From Planctomycetota bacterium (lineage in GTDB: Bacteria; Planctomycetota; Phycisphaerae; WQYP01), in the NCBI GenBank assembly GCA_021852245.1, contig JAJZNY010000155.1, forward strand, positions 1-12,218: 12,218 nt of DNA, in the 5' to 3' direction. The notes beneath the pieces were generated by a model. That model searched no databases and was not told where the DNA came from. It worked only from the letters and a program-made list of their open reading frames with translations. Shown here piece by piece: positions 5,467 to 12,218 of the stretch (positions are counted from its first letter, which is position 1; every line of letters starts with the position of its first letter). The translations under genes and the position numbers were made by a program.

Positions 5467-6623
5467 CCGCTTCCGATGCTGCAGTTGTTGCCTCGCCCGG
5501 TGCACGACGCCGCGCTCCATTCCTGCTCTGGCCTGTCGCCCGCCGTGAATTTTATCAGGCGATCATGATTGCCCTGATACTCCCACTTGCCTGGGGCGTG
5601 AGCATTTTTGGAGTCCACGCCCTGCTGATTATTGTGATGGCGGTGGCAGCGGCGGCGGCGACGCAGGGTGCTCTGAGGCGTTTCACCAGCCGCGGAAAGC
5701 TGATGACCTTCAACCACACCATCACCTCGGCGATGCTTTTATCCGCTTTGGCGCCGGAAACATGTCCGATATGGCTCGCCGGCATCGCCGGGATAGCGGT
5801 GGCAGTGCTGATCTGGCTCGCCGGGCTGCCGGGGCGACAACGCGTCCACGTCGGACTTCTGGTGGCCATATTTTTGAGTCTGGCCGTGGGCCGGATTTCT
5901 CAGGGGCCGATTCTGGTTCAAGATGCGCTGGTGGTGGGAAATCTCGGGCTGACGACTCCGCTTCAACATTATCGCTGGCCCCGACGAGCCGCAGTGCGCG
6001 GTCGCGATGCGGTCACCGTTCCTGCGCCCGATCATGTGCTGGCTAAAACGCTCCGCGTTGTCAGCGATCGGCCCCAAGGCGCCAAAGCCCGTTCCATGTT
6101 GAACATCGCCTTCGGCACTCTCTTACCGCCGCCGACCGAACTTTTTCTTGGGGCAATGCCGGGCCGAATCGGAGTGGTAGGGGTTTTGGGGATCATCTTG
6201 GCGGGCCTGATTCTGGCATATCGCAACATTTTGAATCCCGCCGCCTGGGGGATGTTCATCCTGTTCGTTCTCGTGGGCCTGATTTTTGCTCCGCTCTCAG
6301 CGCATTCCATGCACCATCAATTCTGGCAAAGCCTTGGCGGAATCTGGTATCTGCCCCCGGAGCGGGCGATCGATCTCCTGTTTGTTGAAATATGCAGCGG
6401 AGATTTCCTTTTCGCCTCGGTCTTTCTGCTTGCCCTGCCCGGCACGCTTCCTCTCTCGCCCCGGTCGCGATGGGTCTTTCTTCTGGCGGCCGGTTTTCTC
6501 GCGGCCCTGTTTTCGCGAATTGCACTGCCGCTGCCGCCGGCGTCCACCGCCATCTTGATGCTTCAGCCTCTGGCCCCCTGGTTTGATTCGATCCTGCCAC
6601 GCCGGAGCTGGATTAAATTTTAA
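5463..6623 (+). CDS. Divergent RnfD/NqrB-like integral membrane protein
   Basis: A 386-residue, mostly hydrophobic protein with about eight to ten predicted membrane segments (for example about 32-70, 86-120, 128-143, 226-252, 260-277, 318-330, 338-354, 360-376). The RnfD/NqrB likeness rests on four things: two N-terminal helices of the LPLAWGVSIFGVHALLII kind, the FNHTITSAMLLSALAPETCPIWL stretch (split across 83-105) matching the conserved G(L)LLALxLPPxxPxWL region, TELFLGAMPGRIG (225-237) matching LFLGxxPGSIGE, and an SPRSRWVFLLAAGFLAALF C-terminal pair. The SGAT-type motif carrying covalent FMN, the NPA motif of the usual second helix group, and the DPVTSP loop are absent or replaced (LPGTLPLSP). 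It may therefore be flavin-poor. Start and stop overlap the neighbours: ATGA with the RnfC-like gene, and TTAA shared with the convergent plsY stop. Confidence 0.68.
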   Translation: MTASDAAVVASPGARRRAPFLLWPVARREFYQAIMIALILPLAWGVSIFGVHALLIIVMAVAAAAATQGALRRFTSRGKLMTFNHTITSAMLLSALAPETCPIWLAGIAGIAVAVLIWLAGLPGRQRVHVGLLVAIFLSLAVGRISQGPILVQDALVVGNLGLTTPLQHYRWPRRAAVRGRDAVTVPAPDHVLAKTLRVVSDRPQGAKARSMLNIAFGTLLPPPTELFLGAMPGRIGVVGVLGIILAGLILAYRNILNPAAWGMFILFVLVGLIFAPLSAHSMHHQFWQSLGGIWYLPPERAIDLLFVEICSGDFLFASVFLLALPGTLPLSPRSRWVFLLAAGFLAALFSRIALPLPPASTAILMLQPLAPWFDSILPRRSWIKF

Positions 6624-7348
6624 TGACTGCCCGAACCCGAAGTGGGGTTATCCGTCGGGGGCTTTTCAAACGGCTTGGGTGCGGGATAGGCCAGTTTTTT
6701 TTCCGTGCCAGAAAGCAGCCGGGAGATATTGCTCCGATGCTTGATGATGATCAGAAGTGAAAAGAGCACCGCCGCCGCTGGCAGCGGCCAGAAAACTCTC
6801 CACTCCTGCCGCGGCAGCCACAGCCACGAATGCGGAGCCAGACGACCGGCAAATAGAACGGCAGGCGGAAACACCACGGCGGCAATAATCGAACTGAGCG
6901 AAATGATGCGCGAAAGAAAGAAGACCAGCAGAAACACCGCCACCGCCACAAGACCTGCAAAAGTAAAGACCGGCCAGATGCCCAGCACCGCGCCGAATGT
7001 TGTCGCCACCCCCTTGCCTCCCTTGAATTTCAGATAAATCGGATACAGGTGGCCTGCGATGGCGGAAGCCGCGATGATCAGCGGCGGCCAGTTCCCCGCA
7101 CCCTCATGACGACCGATGATGGCGGTGAGCAGTACCGGCACAAACCCCTTGAGAAAATCGAGACCGAAAGTAAGCCAGAAATACCGCATCCCCAGCAACC
7201 GACCCACATTGGTCGCACCGATATTACCACTGCCGTGGGCGCGGATATCAATACCTTTAGCCCGTCCCACCAGAAGCCCGAAGGGGATCGACCCCAGCAG
7301 ATACGCCGCCACCACGCCCAGTATAAGACCAACGTAGGAGATGTTCAC
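6620..7348 (-). CDS. plsY: Acyl-phosphate:glycerol-3-phosphate acyltransferase PlsY
   Basis: Inner-membrane enzyme that puts the first acyl chain on glycerol-3-phosphate, using acyl-phosphate made by PlsX, to give lysophosphatidic acid. I place the start at GTG 7348 (VNISYVGLI, AGGA about ten bases upstream). The reading frame is open to an ATG at 7486, but that version would overlap the upstream gene by about 100 bases and add a non-family N-terminus. From GTG it has 242 residues and about seven membrane helices. The three PlsY motifs are present: HGSGNIGATN (38-47), HLYPIYLKFKGGKGVATTFG (100-119), and KHRSNISRLLSGTE (203-216), which holds the conserved RxxN-type loop. The C-terminal tail after about residue 217 is Pro/Lys-rich and hydrophilic, slightly longer than usual. 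Third gene of the minus-strand envelope operon, 40 bases after the glycosyltransferase stop. Confidence 0.93.
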   Translation of the reverse strand: MNISYVGLILGVVAAYLLGSIPFGLLVGRAKGIDIRAHGSGNIGATNVGRLLGMRYFWLTFGLDFLKGFVPVLLTAIIGRHEGAGNWPPLIIAASAIAGHLYPIYLKFKGGKGVATTFGAVLGIWPVFTFAGLVAVAVFLLVFFLSRIISLSSIIAAVVFPPAVLFAGRLAPHSWLWLPRQEWRVFWPLPAAAVLFSLLIIIKHRSNISRLLSGTEKKLAYPAPKPFEKPPTDNPTSGSGSH

Positions 7349-7388
7349 TTTTTCATCCTGCCGAAAACAAACATGCCACAAAAATATA

Positions 7389-8654
7389 TTACCGTCGCTC
7401 CACCGCGTGGCGCGAACGTGGCGTCGCTGTTTCGCGGTAAATCTGCTCCAGTCGATCCATGTACCCTTGCGGTCGCAGAGGAGCAAAATGCGTCTCCGCC
7501 GCCTTTACCATGTTCAGCCGCCGCGCCCAGTTCGGCCGGATCGAATCCAGCGCCGTCGTCATTTCGTGCACGCATCGGGGCGAATCGACAATCATGCCCA
7601 TGCCCAGTTCCTCCACCAGATTCGCCGCTCCCAGAAACCGGGTGCTGATGACTTCCAGGCCGTGGGCCATCGCCTCCAGTGCCACAAGTCCGAAACTGTC
7701 GTAGAACGTGGGGAATAATAACGCATCCACACCCGCATAAACACGCGACATTTCCCGTGTCGGCCCGATGAATTTCACTCTTGGGCTGATCCGCAGCTCC
7801 TCGGCAAGCTCCAGATACCGTCGCACTTTGCCCATTCCCACCACCACCAGATGCCAGTCGTCACTCGCCGCAACTGCGCGAATCGCCCACGATAATCCTT
7901 TGCGCCGGAAATCGTGTCCGGCAAAGAGCGCCACTCTCGCCGAGTCCGCCAGATGATACATGCCCCGAAACCACTGCCGGTCGCGCAGCATCTCTTCGCC
8001 TGACGGTACGCGATACATAAGCGGATTTTCCATTCGCACGAGCCGCTCCGCCGGCACCTGATAAAATTTCATGAAGTCGCGCATCACCAGATCGCTGATG
8101 CAGATAATCTTATCCGCCCCGCCGCGTTTTACAGGCTCGCAGGCCACCCTTTCCAGCGACAGCAGCGCACGCTGTTTGCCCGAGATTCCCAATGTGAGAC
8201 GCTTGAAATTTGCCCCCGCCGAATGATCCCGCGAACTTATCGCCTGATCCTGCATCCGCATGTAGACGCCCGGTTGCGGGTGATAAACATCTCCGGGAAA
8301 AGCGACGGAGATGGAATGAACCAGATCCGGCCGATGTTGACGGCACCATTGCGATACCCGCCGTCCGAACTGCCGAAATCCAAAACCGGTGCTGAGTTTC
8401 GCGGCTCGAAGAGCATGAATCGTCACGCCCGGAACCGATTCCGTGCGGATTCCTCCGGCGGTTGCCGATTTGACCGCGTCGTGGGATGCACCCCGGTGCG
8501 CCGCCTGATAACGGTCGCGGTGGCGGCGGCTGTCGTGGCAGACTACATGCACGTCGTGGCCGCGGGTAACAAGTTGCCCGGCCAGCCAAACCGCGAAATG
8601 CTCGGCTCCGCCGCGTGCCGCATCGAAATGCTCAATGACCAGTGCGATCTTCAT
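7389..8654 (-). CDS. GT4 family glycosyltransferase, WaaG-like (LPS core)
   Basis: Retaining GT-B transferase, probably adding a hexose to the LPS inner core at the cytoplasmic face. The protein has 421 residues; E. coli WaaG has about 370. Visible features are the N-terminal [18 protein letters not shown] with the GGAE acceptor/nucleotide loop (15-18), RGHDVHVVCH (31-40), KIICISDLVMRDF around the linker (182-194), LFAGHDFRRKGL (243-254) with the phosphate-binding Arg/Lys, FIGPTREMSRVYAGVDALLFP (split, 295-315), and YDSFGLVALEAMAHG (318-332). The donor-ribose EX7E motif has Asp in its first position (Asp319, Glu327). GAANLVEE (342-349) is also WaaG-like. A stretch rich in His/Arg/Ala at about 42-75 is longer than usual. 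Its ATG overlaps the stop of the heptosyltransferase gene (ATGA, 8651-8654), pointing to coupled translation and consecutive action in core assembly. Donor and acceptor are inferred. Confidence 0.85.
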   Translation of the reverse strand: MKIALVIEHFDAARGGAEHFAVWLAGQLVTRGHDVHVVCHDSRRHRDRYQAAHRGASHDAVKSATAGGIRTESVPGVTIHALRAAKLSTGFGFRQFGRRVSQWCRQHRPDLVHSISVAFPGDVYHPQPGVYMRMQDQAISSRDHSAGANFKRLTLGISGKQRALLSLERVACEPVKRGGADKIICISDLVMRDFMKFYQVPAERLVRMENPLMYRVPSGEEMLRDRQWFRGMYHLADSARVALFAGHDFRRKGLSWAIRAVAASDDWHLVVVGMGKVRRYLELAEELRISPRVKFIGPTREMSRVYAGVDALLFPTFYDSFGLVALEAMAHGLEVISTRFLGAANLVEELGMGMIVDSPRCVHEMTTALDSIRPNWARRLNMVKAAETHFAPLRPQGYMDRLEQIYRETATPRSRHAVERR

Positions 8655-9967
8655 ACTCTGCGTGCCTCAATCGCCCGTTCAATCGCCCTCTGCACCATCT
8701 CCACCGTAATCCCACGCATGCAGCGATGGTCAATCGGGCAGACTTTTAACTGACACGGCCCGCATTCGACGGGAACACTGACAAGCTGCTCGCATGGGTC
8801 ATAGGTCTGGGCCCAGCGCGGATCGGTCGGGCCGAAAAGCGTTACCAACGGACGCTGAAAAGCTGCCGCAAAGTGGCGGGGACCCGTGTCATTACATACC
8901 ACGAGGCCCGCACCTGCTGCCAAGGCCTTAACCGTCCCCAGCGCTGTCGGCTTTTCCAGCGCCGCCAGATTGATGATTCGCCCGGGCACCTCCGTTTTCG
9001 CCTGCCGGGTGATTTCCTCCAGTGCCGGGAGTTCACTCGGCGCTCCGGCCAGCAGCACCCACCAGCTGCATCCAGCGCCGCCTGCCGCGAGCCAGCGGGC
9101 TAATACTGCGAATCTTTCAACAGGCCAGCATTTGGACGCACCGAAATTCGCCCCCGGGAAAATCATCGCGTAGGGGCCGTCAATATGCTGGGAGCGTATC
9201 AATTCTGCGGCCGCCGCACGTTCGGTGTCGCTGTAAAATAACTCCATCTGCCGATTCGGTGTCACTGCTGGAGAGCGTTCTTCGGCTGCAGCCGAATTCG
9301 CCGGTCGATCTCTCTTAAACTGCAAGGGCAAAATATCCAGCAATTTCAAATAATATTCGATGGTTGAAACCGGCTGATAATTATGCCACTGTCGCAGTTT
9401 GCGGCTCATCCGACCGGGTGCCGCCGGTATCGGGCCAGTCGCCGCCGCCGGGCCAGCTTGAGCTACTCGCCGCCGGTATTTCGCCCGTTGTATCTGCAGT
9501 GCGATTTCATCATCCTTCCGCAGGGCCGCCTGCATATGGTGGGAGAGAAGCAGTCGGCGACCATCGCGCTCGTAACCCACCCGCACAGGGATTCCTGCCC
9601 GCCAGGCAATCAGTGCCGACCGCCAGTTGTTCGGCAGAATAATCGCTGCATCAAAATGCTCCTTCGCCAGCATCCGCGCTGTAGCCCCAATATCAATCTT
9701 GCTCCCATGATATTGATAACGCACAATCCGGTGCACATACGGCATCCCCGTCACCACCGGCTCCACCAGCGGTCGGGTCAGGGCGGCAATCTGCGGCCGA
9801 CCAGGCAGGTTCGCCAGCGAACGCAGCAGCGGAGTGGCCATCACCCCGTCGCCGAGCCAATTGGGCATGATCACCAGCAGTCGTATGGCGTCCGAAGACG
9901 AAACATCATTCACTGCTACATTGTGCGTCAGCGGGCGATATTTTTCCAATTCCGTGATGGGTCGCAA
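8651..9967 (-). CDS. ADP-heptose:LPS heptosyltransferase (GT9, WaaF-like)
   Basis: Inverting GT-B transferase that adds L-glycero-D-manno-heptose to the LPS inner core in the cytoplasm. Family marks: [21 protein letters not shown] (split, 30-50), [13 protein letters not shown] (270-282), [13 protein letters not shown] (358-370) and LFGPTDPRW (377-385), all typical of WaaF-type enzymes. Near the end there is a four-cysteine pattern, CGPC..., C410 and C416. At about 438 residues it is some 90 longer than E. coli WaaF. The excess sits in a basic, Ala/Pro-rich insert (about 160-200) and around 219-240. The longest frame starts with TTG at 9967. No ATG precedes the conserved core except inside it, and a GTG at residue 18 or 19 is possible, so the start is uncertain. 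First gene of the three-gene operon with the GT4 gene and plsY, divergent from hisI. WaaC/WaaQ-type specificity cannot be excluded. Confidence 0.87.
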   Translation of the reverse strand: MRPITELEKYRPLTHNVAVNDVSSSDAIRLLVIMPNWLGDGVMATPLLRSLANLPGRPQIAALTRPLVEPVVTGMPYVHRIVRYQYHGSKIDIGATARMLAKEHFDAAIILPNNWRSALIAWRAGIPVRVGYERDGRRLLLSHHMQAALRKDDEIALQIQRAKYRRRVAQAGPAAATGPIPAAPGRMSRKLRQWHNYQPVSTIEYYLKLLDILPLQFKRDRPANSAAAEERSPAVTPNRQMELFYSDTERAAAAELIRSQHIDGPYAMIFPGANFGASKCWPVERFAVLARWLAAGGAGCSWWVLLAGAPSELPALEEITRQAKTEVPGRIINLAALEKPTALGTVKALAAGAGLVVCNDTGPRHFAAAFQRPLVTLFGPTDPRWAQTYDPCEQLVSVPVECGPCQLKVCPIDHRCMRGITVEMVQRAIERAIEARRV

Positions 9968-10036
9968 TCTTCGACGGAGATGGTAGGCATGTCACGGGGT
10001 CGGTACTTTCCCGGGATCAACACGACCGGCGCTCAT

Positions 10037-10065
10037 GTGACCGAGAGCCATTTTTGCCATACAAT
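10037..10065 (+). promoter_or_regulatory. Candidate sigma70 promoter for hisI
   Basis: GTGACC (10037-10042), a 17-base spacer and TACAAT (10060-10065), with five of six -10 positions matching. Transcription would begin near 10072, about 25 bases before the hisI ATG, and the leader would carry the ribosome-binding site. An imperfect inverted repeat, ACAATT...AATTTGT (10061-10080), straddles the predicted start. Confidence 0.4.
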
Positions 10066-10096
10066 TGAAGGGAAAATTTGTCGGAGGTTACGTCAA

Positions 10097-10501
10097 ATGT
10101 CATCCAATGCGGATATGGGTTCTCAGTTACGCCTTAAATTTGATGCAAACGGGTTAATCACGGCCATCGCAGTCGATGCCGATAACGGTGAAGTTTTGAT
10201 GGTGGCCTTCATGAATGAAGCGGCTTTGCAGAAAACGATGCAGACCGGAAAGGCCACCTATTGGAGTCGATCCAGGCAGAAATTCTGGGTAAAAGGGGAG
10301 GAGAGCGGCCACGTGCAGCAGGTGCAGCAGATCCTCATCGATTGCGATCAGGATGCGGTCCTGCTCAAAGTCAAACAGCATGGAGCAGCATGCCATAATG
10401 GGTTCCGCAGCTGCTTTTTCCGGGCGATTGAACCCGATGGAACACTCAGGCAGGTGCAGGAACAGATCGTCAACCCGGCGGCGGTCTATGCGCCCAAATA
10501 A
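10097..10501 (+). CDS. hisI: Phosphoribosyl-AMP cyclohydrolase HisI (monofunctional)
   Basis: Third step of histidine synthesis: opens the adenine ring of phosphoribosyl-AMP in the cytoplasm. The ATG at 10097 is nine bases after GGAGG (10083-10087). The frame stays open far upstream, but that part is antisense to the heptosyltransferase and not family-like. The 134-residue protein shows the whole family core: [21 protein letters not shown] (split, 31-51), [18 protein letters not shown] (55-72), the Mg site DCDQD (82-86), and [10 protein letters not shown] (98-107). Three cysteines (83, 99, 106) have the 16 and 7 spacing of the zinc ligands Cys93/109/116 in the archaeal enzyme, so this is a zinc enzyme. 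There is no HisE domain; phosphoribosyl-ATP pyrophosphatase must be encoded elsewhere. It is followed by folE2 on the same strand, 124 bases away, with no other his gene beside it. Confidence 0.96.
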   Translation: MSSNADMGSQLRLKFDANGLITAIAVDADNGEVLMVAFMNEAALQKTMQTGKATYWSRSRQKFWVKGEESGHVQQVQQILIDCDQDAVLLKVKQHGAACHNGFRSCFFRAIEPDGTLRQVQEQIVNPAAVYAPK

Positions 10502-10625
10502 TTTCCGGTGGAAATGGCGCCTTGCCTCCGGCGCAGCGCCCTGCCTAATATCCATCGTGCGGACGCTTTTCCATATGGATGAAAGATATTCGCATGGCTG
10601 CACCGGCTTTTTTTGACGGGATATC

Positions 10626-11447
10626 ATGACTTTACTGACGGCGGAACAGATGACCAAACGACAACCGGCAATGGCGGATGTGCAGTCCGCCGCGGACCAG
10701 CGAAATGTGGCGATCGACAAAGTGGGTGTCAAAAGTGTGCGCTATCCCATCACCCTGCGCCAGCCCAACGGCGAAGAGCAGAATACGGTCGCGCTGATCA
10801 ATCTCTACGTTTCTCTGCCGAAGCATAAAAAGGGAACGCACATGTCGCGTTTCCTGGAAATATTAAATCAGTATCATCGAAGCATCACGCCGGCGCAGAT
10901 TATTCCCATCCTGCACGACATGAAAAAGCGTCTCCTGGCCGACGATGCCCACATTGAAATGCAGTTTCCCTATTTCATTGAAAAATCAGCGCCCGTCACC
11001 GGAGCCCGGGGCCTGATGGATTACGTCTGTACCTTTGAAGGCACAAGCAACGGAACCGATGATTTCATTCTCGGCGTCAAGGCCCCCGCAACCTCCCTGT
11101 GCCCGTGCAGCAAGGAAATCTCACGCTATGGGGCACATAATCAGCGGTGCGAAATCACCGCCCGGGTGCGATTTGACGGCGAATTGTGGATCGAGGAACT
11201 GGTCGGCATGATGGAAGCGGCCGCCAGTGCACCGGTCTACGCGGTGCTCAAACGTCCGGACGAAAAATTCGTCACCGAGCAGGCTTTCGATAATCCGAAG
11301 TTTGTTGAGGATATCATCCGCGATCTGGCTCTCCGTATGGAATCGGAATCACGGATCACGTGGTACGAAATTCAAAGCGAAAATTTTGAATCGATCCACA
11401 ACCATAACGCCTACGCTCTGATTTCTCGGACGAAAACCGCCCACTGA
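10626..11447 (+). CDS. folE2: GTP cyclohydrolase FolE2 (type IB)
   Basis: Converts GTP to 7,8-dihydroneopterin triphosphate, the entry step for tetrahydrofolate (and for queuosine), using a metal site that does not need zinc. The 273-residue protein shows the COG1469 pattern: DVQSAADQRNVAIDKVGVKSV (split, 18-38), LPKHKKGTHMSRFLEIL (64-80), the catalytic cysteine in SLCPCSKEIS (Cys159, with Cys161 and the conserved Lys163), GAHNQR (His171), the glutamate in NPKFVEDIIRDLA (Glu228) and the closing SIHNHNAYA with His258. These match the Cys147 and Glu216 catalytic residues described for the Neisseria enzyme. No strong ribosome-binding site precedes the ATG at 10626. ATG 10653 (MTKRQ) is a possible later start, since the conserved region begins near residue 18. 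Whether it shares a transcript with hisI is unclear; the 124-base gap has a GC hairpin (GCGCC-N8-GGCGC, 10517-10534) without a T-run. Confidence 0.95.
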   Translation: MTLLTAEQMTKRQPAMADVQSAADQRNVAIDKVGVKSVRYPITLRQPNGEEQNTVALINLYVSLPKHKKGTHMSRFLEILNQYHRSITPAQIIPILHDMKKRLLADDAHIEMQFPYFIEKSAPVTGARGLMDYVCTFEGTSNGTDDFILGVKAPATSLCPCSKEISRYGAHNQRCEITARVRFDGELWIEELVGMMEAAASAPVYAVLKRPDEKFVTEQAFDNPKFVEDIIRDLALRMESESRITWYEIQSENFESIHNHNAYALISRTKTAH

Positions 11448-11513
11448 GGATCGCAGAGTCCAGCCAACTTTGCCGCCGGGACAGCGCATCAGGAGAGTTC
11501 AACGAACCACCGA

Positions 11514-11526
11514 CACATTGAATGTG
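11514..11526. repeat. Short perfect inverted repeat, possible protein-binding site
   Basis: CACATT (11514-11519), a single G, then AATGTG (11521-11526): a 13-base near-palindrome in the 292-base gap between folE2 and the GDSL gene. The octamer GCCAACTT also occurs twice here (11463-11470 and 11530-11537). Chance occurrence is possible for sites this short. Confidence 0.25.
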
Positions 11527-11672
11527 CCGGCCAACTTCCGTTGACCCGTACGACGAACACCCCCCCGATGCGATCATGGCAAATATCCGGGCAAATTTCA
11601 GCCAGTGGATATCCTCCGCTGGTGTTCATTTCGATGATAACATTATGAACCACAAACATTAGGAGCAGCCGG

Positions 11673-11702
11673 TTGACCGATCACCGACCCGGCGGGTAGT
11701 AT
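11673..11702 (+). promoter_or_regulatory. Candidate sigma70 promoter for the GDSL hydrolase
   Basis: TTGACC (11673-11678; five of six) and TAGTAT (11697-11702; four of six) are separated by 18 bases, ending 37 bases before the ATG. A GGAGA ribosome-binding site (11728-11732) lies seven bases from the start codon. Confidence 0.4.
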
Positions 11703-11739
11703 CAGCCCGTGCACTGCCTAAGGCTTTGGAGAATCCATC

Positions 11740-12218
11740 ATGTCGAATCGAAAGGCTTTCCCGATACCGCAGTCTGCTTGGGCGGGCGTGATGCTCCTTG
11801 CGGCGGGGGTGATTTTCATGCAGCCGACGACTGCATCGGCGTCGCAATTCAACCACTTCGTGGTCTTTGGTGACAGCCTGACAGATGTCGGCAATCTGGC
11901 CCACGCCGACGGTGGACTGCTGCCCGGAGCCTTGACCAACTACACAACCGGAATGTTTACCGACGGCCCGACAACCTCTCCATCGACGAACATCATCGGC
12001 AACTATGCGTATCAGCTCAATAACGCACTCGGTTTTTCAACGCTCGCCCCCAGCTCCATCGGCGGCACCGATTACTCCTACGGAGGCGCGATAACAGGCG
12101 GATCGCAGACCCTTGACGGCGTTAATATTCCGGGCATGCAGGCGCAGGTGAATTCATTTATCAATTCCAATCCCACCAATCCGGCCAATAATCTGTATCT
12201 GCTCTGGGGCGGCGCCAA
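11740..12218 (+). CDS. Secreted GDSL/SGNH-family lipase/esterase (3' end outside window)
   Basis: Serine esterase or acylhydrolase of the SGNH fold, exported. The ATG at 11740 follows GGAGA by seven bases, and the frame is open for 159 codons to the end of the window. Residues 1-34 form a signal peptide: basic MSNRK, a hydrophobic AWAGVMLLAAGVIF core, and an AxA cleavage site (ASA, 32-34). Block I, VVFGDSLTDVGN (41-52), holds the nucleophile Ser46. A block II-like glycine region, DYSYGGAITGG, lies near 110-120. The block III start, LYLLWGGA followed by a codon beginning AA (fits WGGAND), is cut by the window edge. The mature part is rich in Asn, Thr, Gly and Ser. Proteins of this kind carry autotransporter or PEP-CTERM tails in some phyla; whether this one does cannot be seen. 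The substrate is unknown. Confidence 0.85.
   Translation, partial: MSNRKAFPIPQSAWAGVMLLAAGVIFMQPTTASASQFNHFVVFGDSLTDVGNLAHADGGLLPGALTNYTTGMFTDGPTTSPSTNIIGNYAYQLNNALGFSTLAPSSIGGTDYSYGGAITGGSQTLDGVNIPGMQAQVNSFINSNPTNPANNLYLLWGGA

Noticed and set aside
7349..7486. N-terminal extension of plsY to the ATG at 7486
   Set aside because: It would overlap the upstream glycosyltransferase by about 100 bases and add residues unlike PlsY; GTG 7348 with an AGGA site fits the family start.
9383..10096. Long upstream extension of the hisI reading frame (would give 372 residues)
   Set aside because: It is antisense to the heptosyltransferase, is low-complexity Arg/His/Pro-rich with no family likeness, and a clear GGAGG plus ATG marks the hisI start at 10097.
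10517..10534. GC hairpin between hisI and folE2 as a terminator
   Set aside because: The stem is only five pairs and no T-run follows; the T-run at about 10608-10614 is not preceded by a convincing stem.
11576..11662. 28-codon open frame in the gap before the GDSL gene
   Set aside because: No ribosome-binding site, no recognisable sequence, and frames of this length are expected by chance.
1..12218. CRISPR array, insertion sequence, tRNA or phage genes
   Set aside because: No regularly spaced repeats, transposase or integrase signatures, terminal inverted repeats or cloverleaf sequences were found in reading the window.

Overview
The window reads as ordinary chromosomal DNA of a Gram-negative, LPS-making bacterium with moderately high GC. 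Several proteins act on the Kdo/heptose inner core of LPS (a Kdo hydroxylase, an ADP-heptose transferase and a WaaG-like glycosyltransferase). The mix of genes, the frequent GTG/TTG starts and the secreted GDSL protein remind me of Planctomycetes/Phycisphaerae-type genomes, but that placement is an inference. I see no rRNA, tRNA, CRISPR array, insertion sequence or prophage.

Layout: (1) 1-515 holds the C-terminal part of a branched-chain aminotransferase, convergent with an AP-endonuclease-2-fold sugar isomerase/epimerase-like gene (526-1398, minus). (2) A Kdo hydroxylase (1483-2361), an aldo/keto reductase with a near-consensus sigma70 promoter (2585-3583) and a truncated haemoglobin predicted to be a lipoprotein (about 3708-4175) run on the plus strand, each with its own spacing. 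(3) After a long perfect hairpin comes a two-gene, ATGA-overlapped module (about 4411-6623). It encodes a cut-down RnfC-like double [4Fe-4S] protein and a divergent RnfD/NqrB-like membrane protein, with no other Rnf genes nearby. (4) On the minus strand a compact three-gene operon runs from 9967 down to 6620: GT9 heptosyltransferase, GT4 glycosyltransferase, and PlsY acyl-phosphate:glycerol-3-phosphate acyltransferase. (5) Divergently from it, hisI (10097-10501) and folE2 (10626-11447) lie in tandem. (6) The window ends inside a secreted GDSL/SGNH hydrolase (from 11740).

How they fit together: kdoO, the two glycosyltransferases and plsY are all envelope biogenesis (LPS core and phospholipid). 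ilvE, hisI and folE2 are amino-acid and folate housekeeping genes. The best candidate for something undescribed is the reduced RnfC/RnfD pair. It keeps the iron-sulfur and membrane parts but lacks the recognisable NADH/FMN-binding motifs of the classical complex. The lipoprotein haemoglobin just upstream is the second item of interest.
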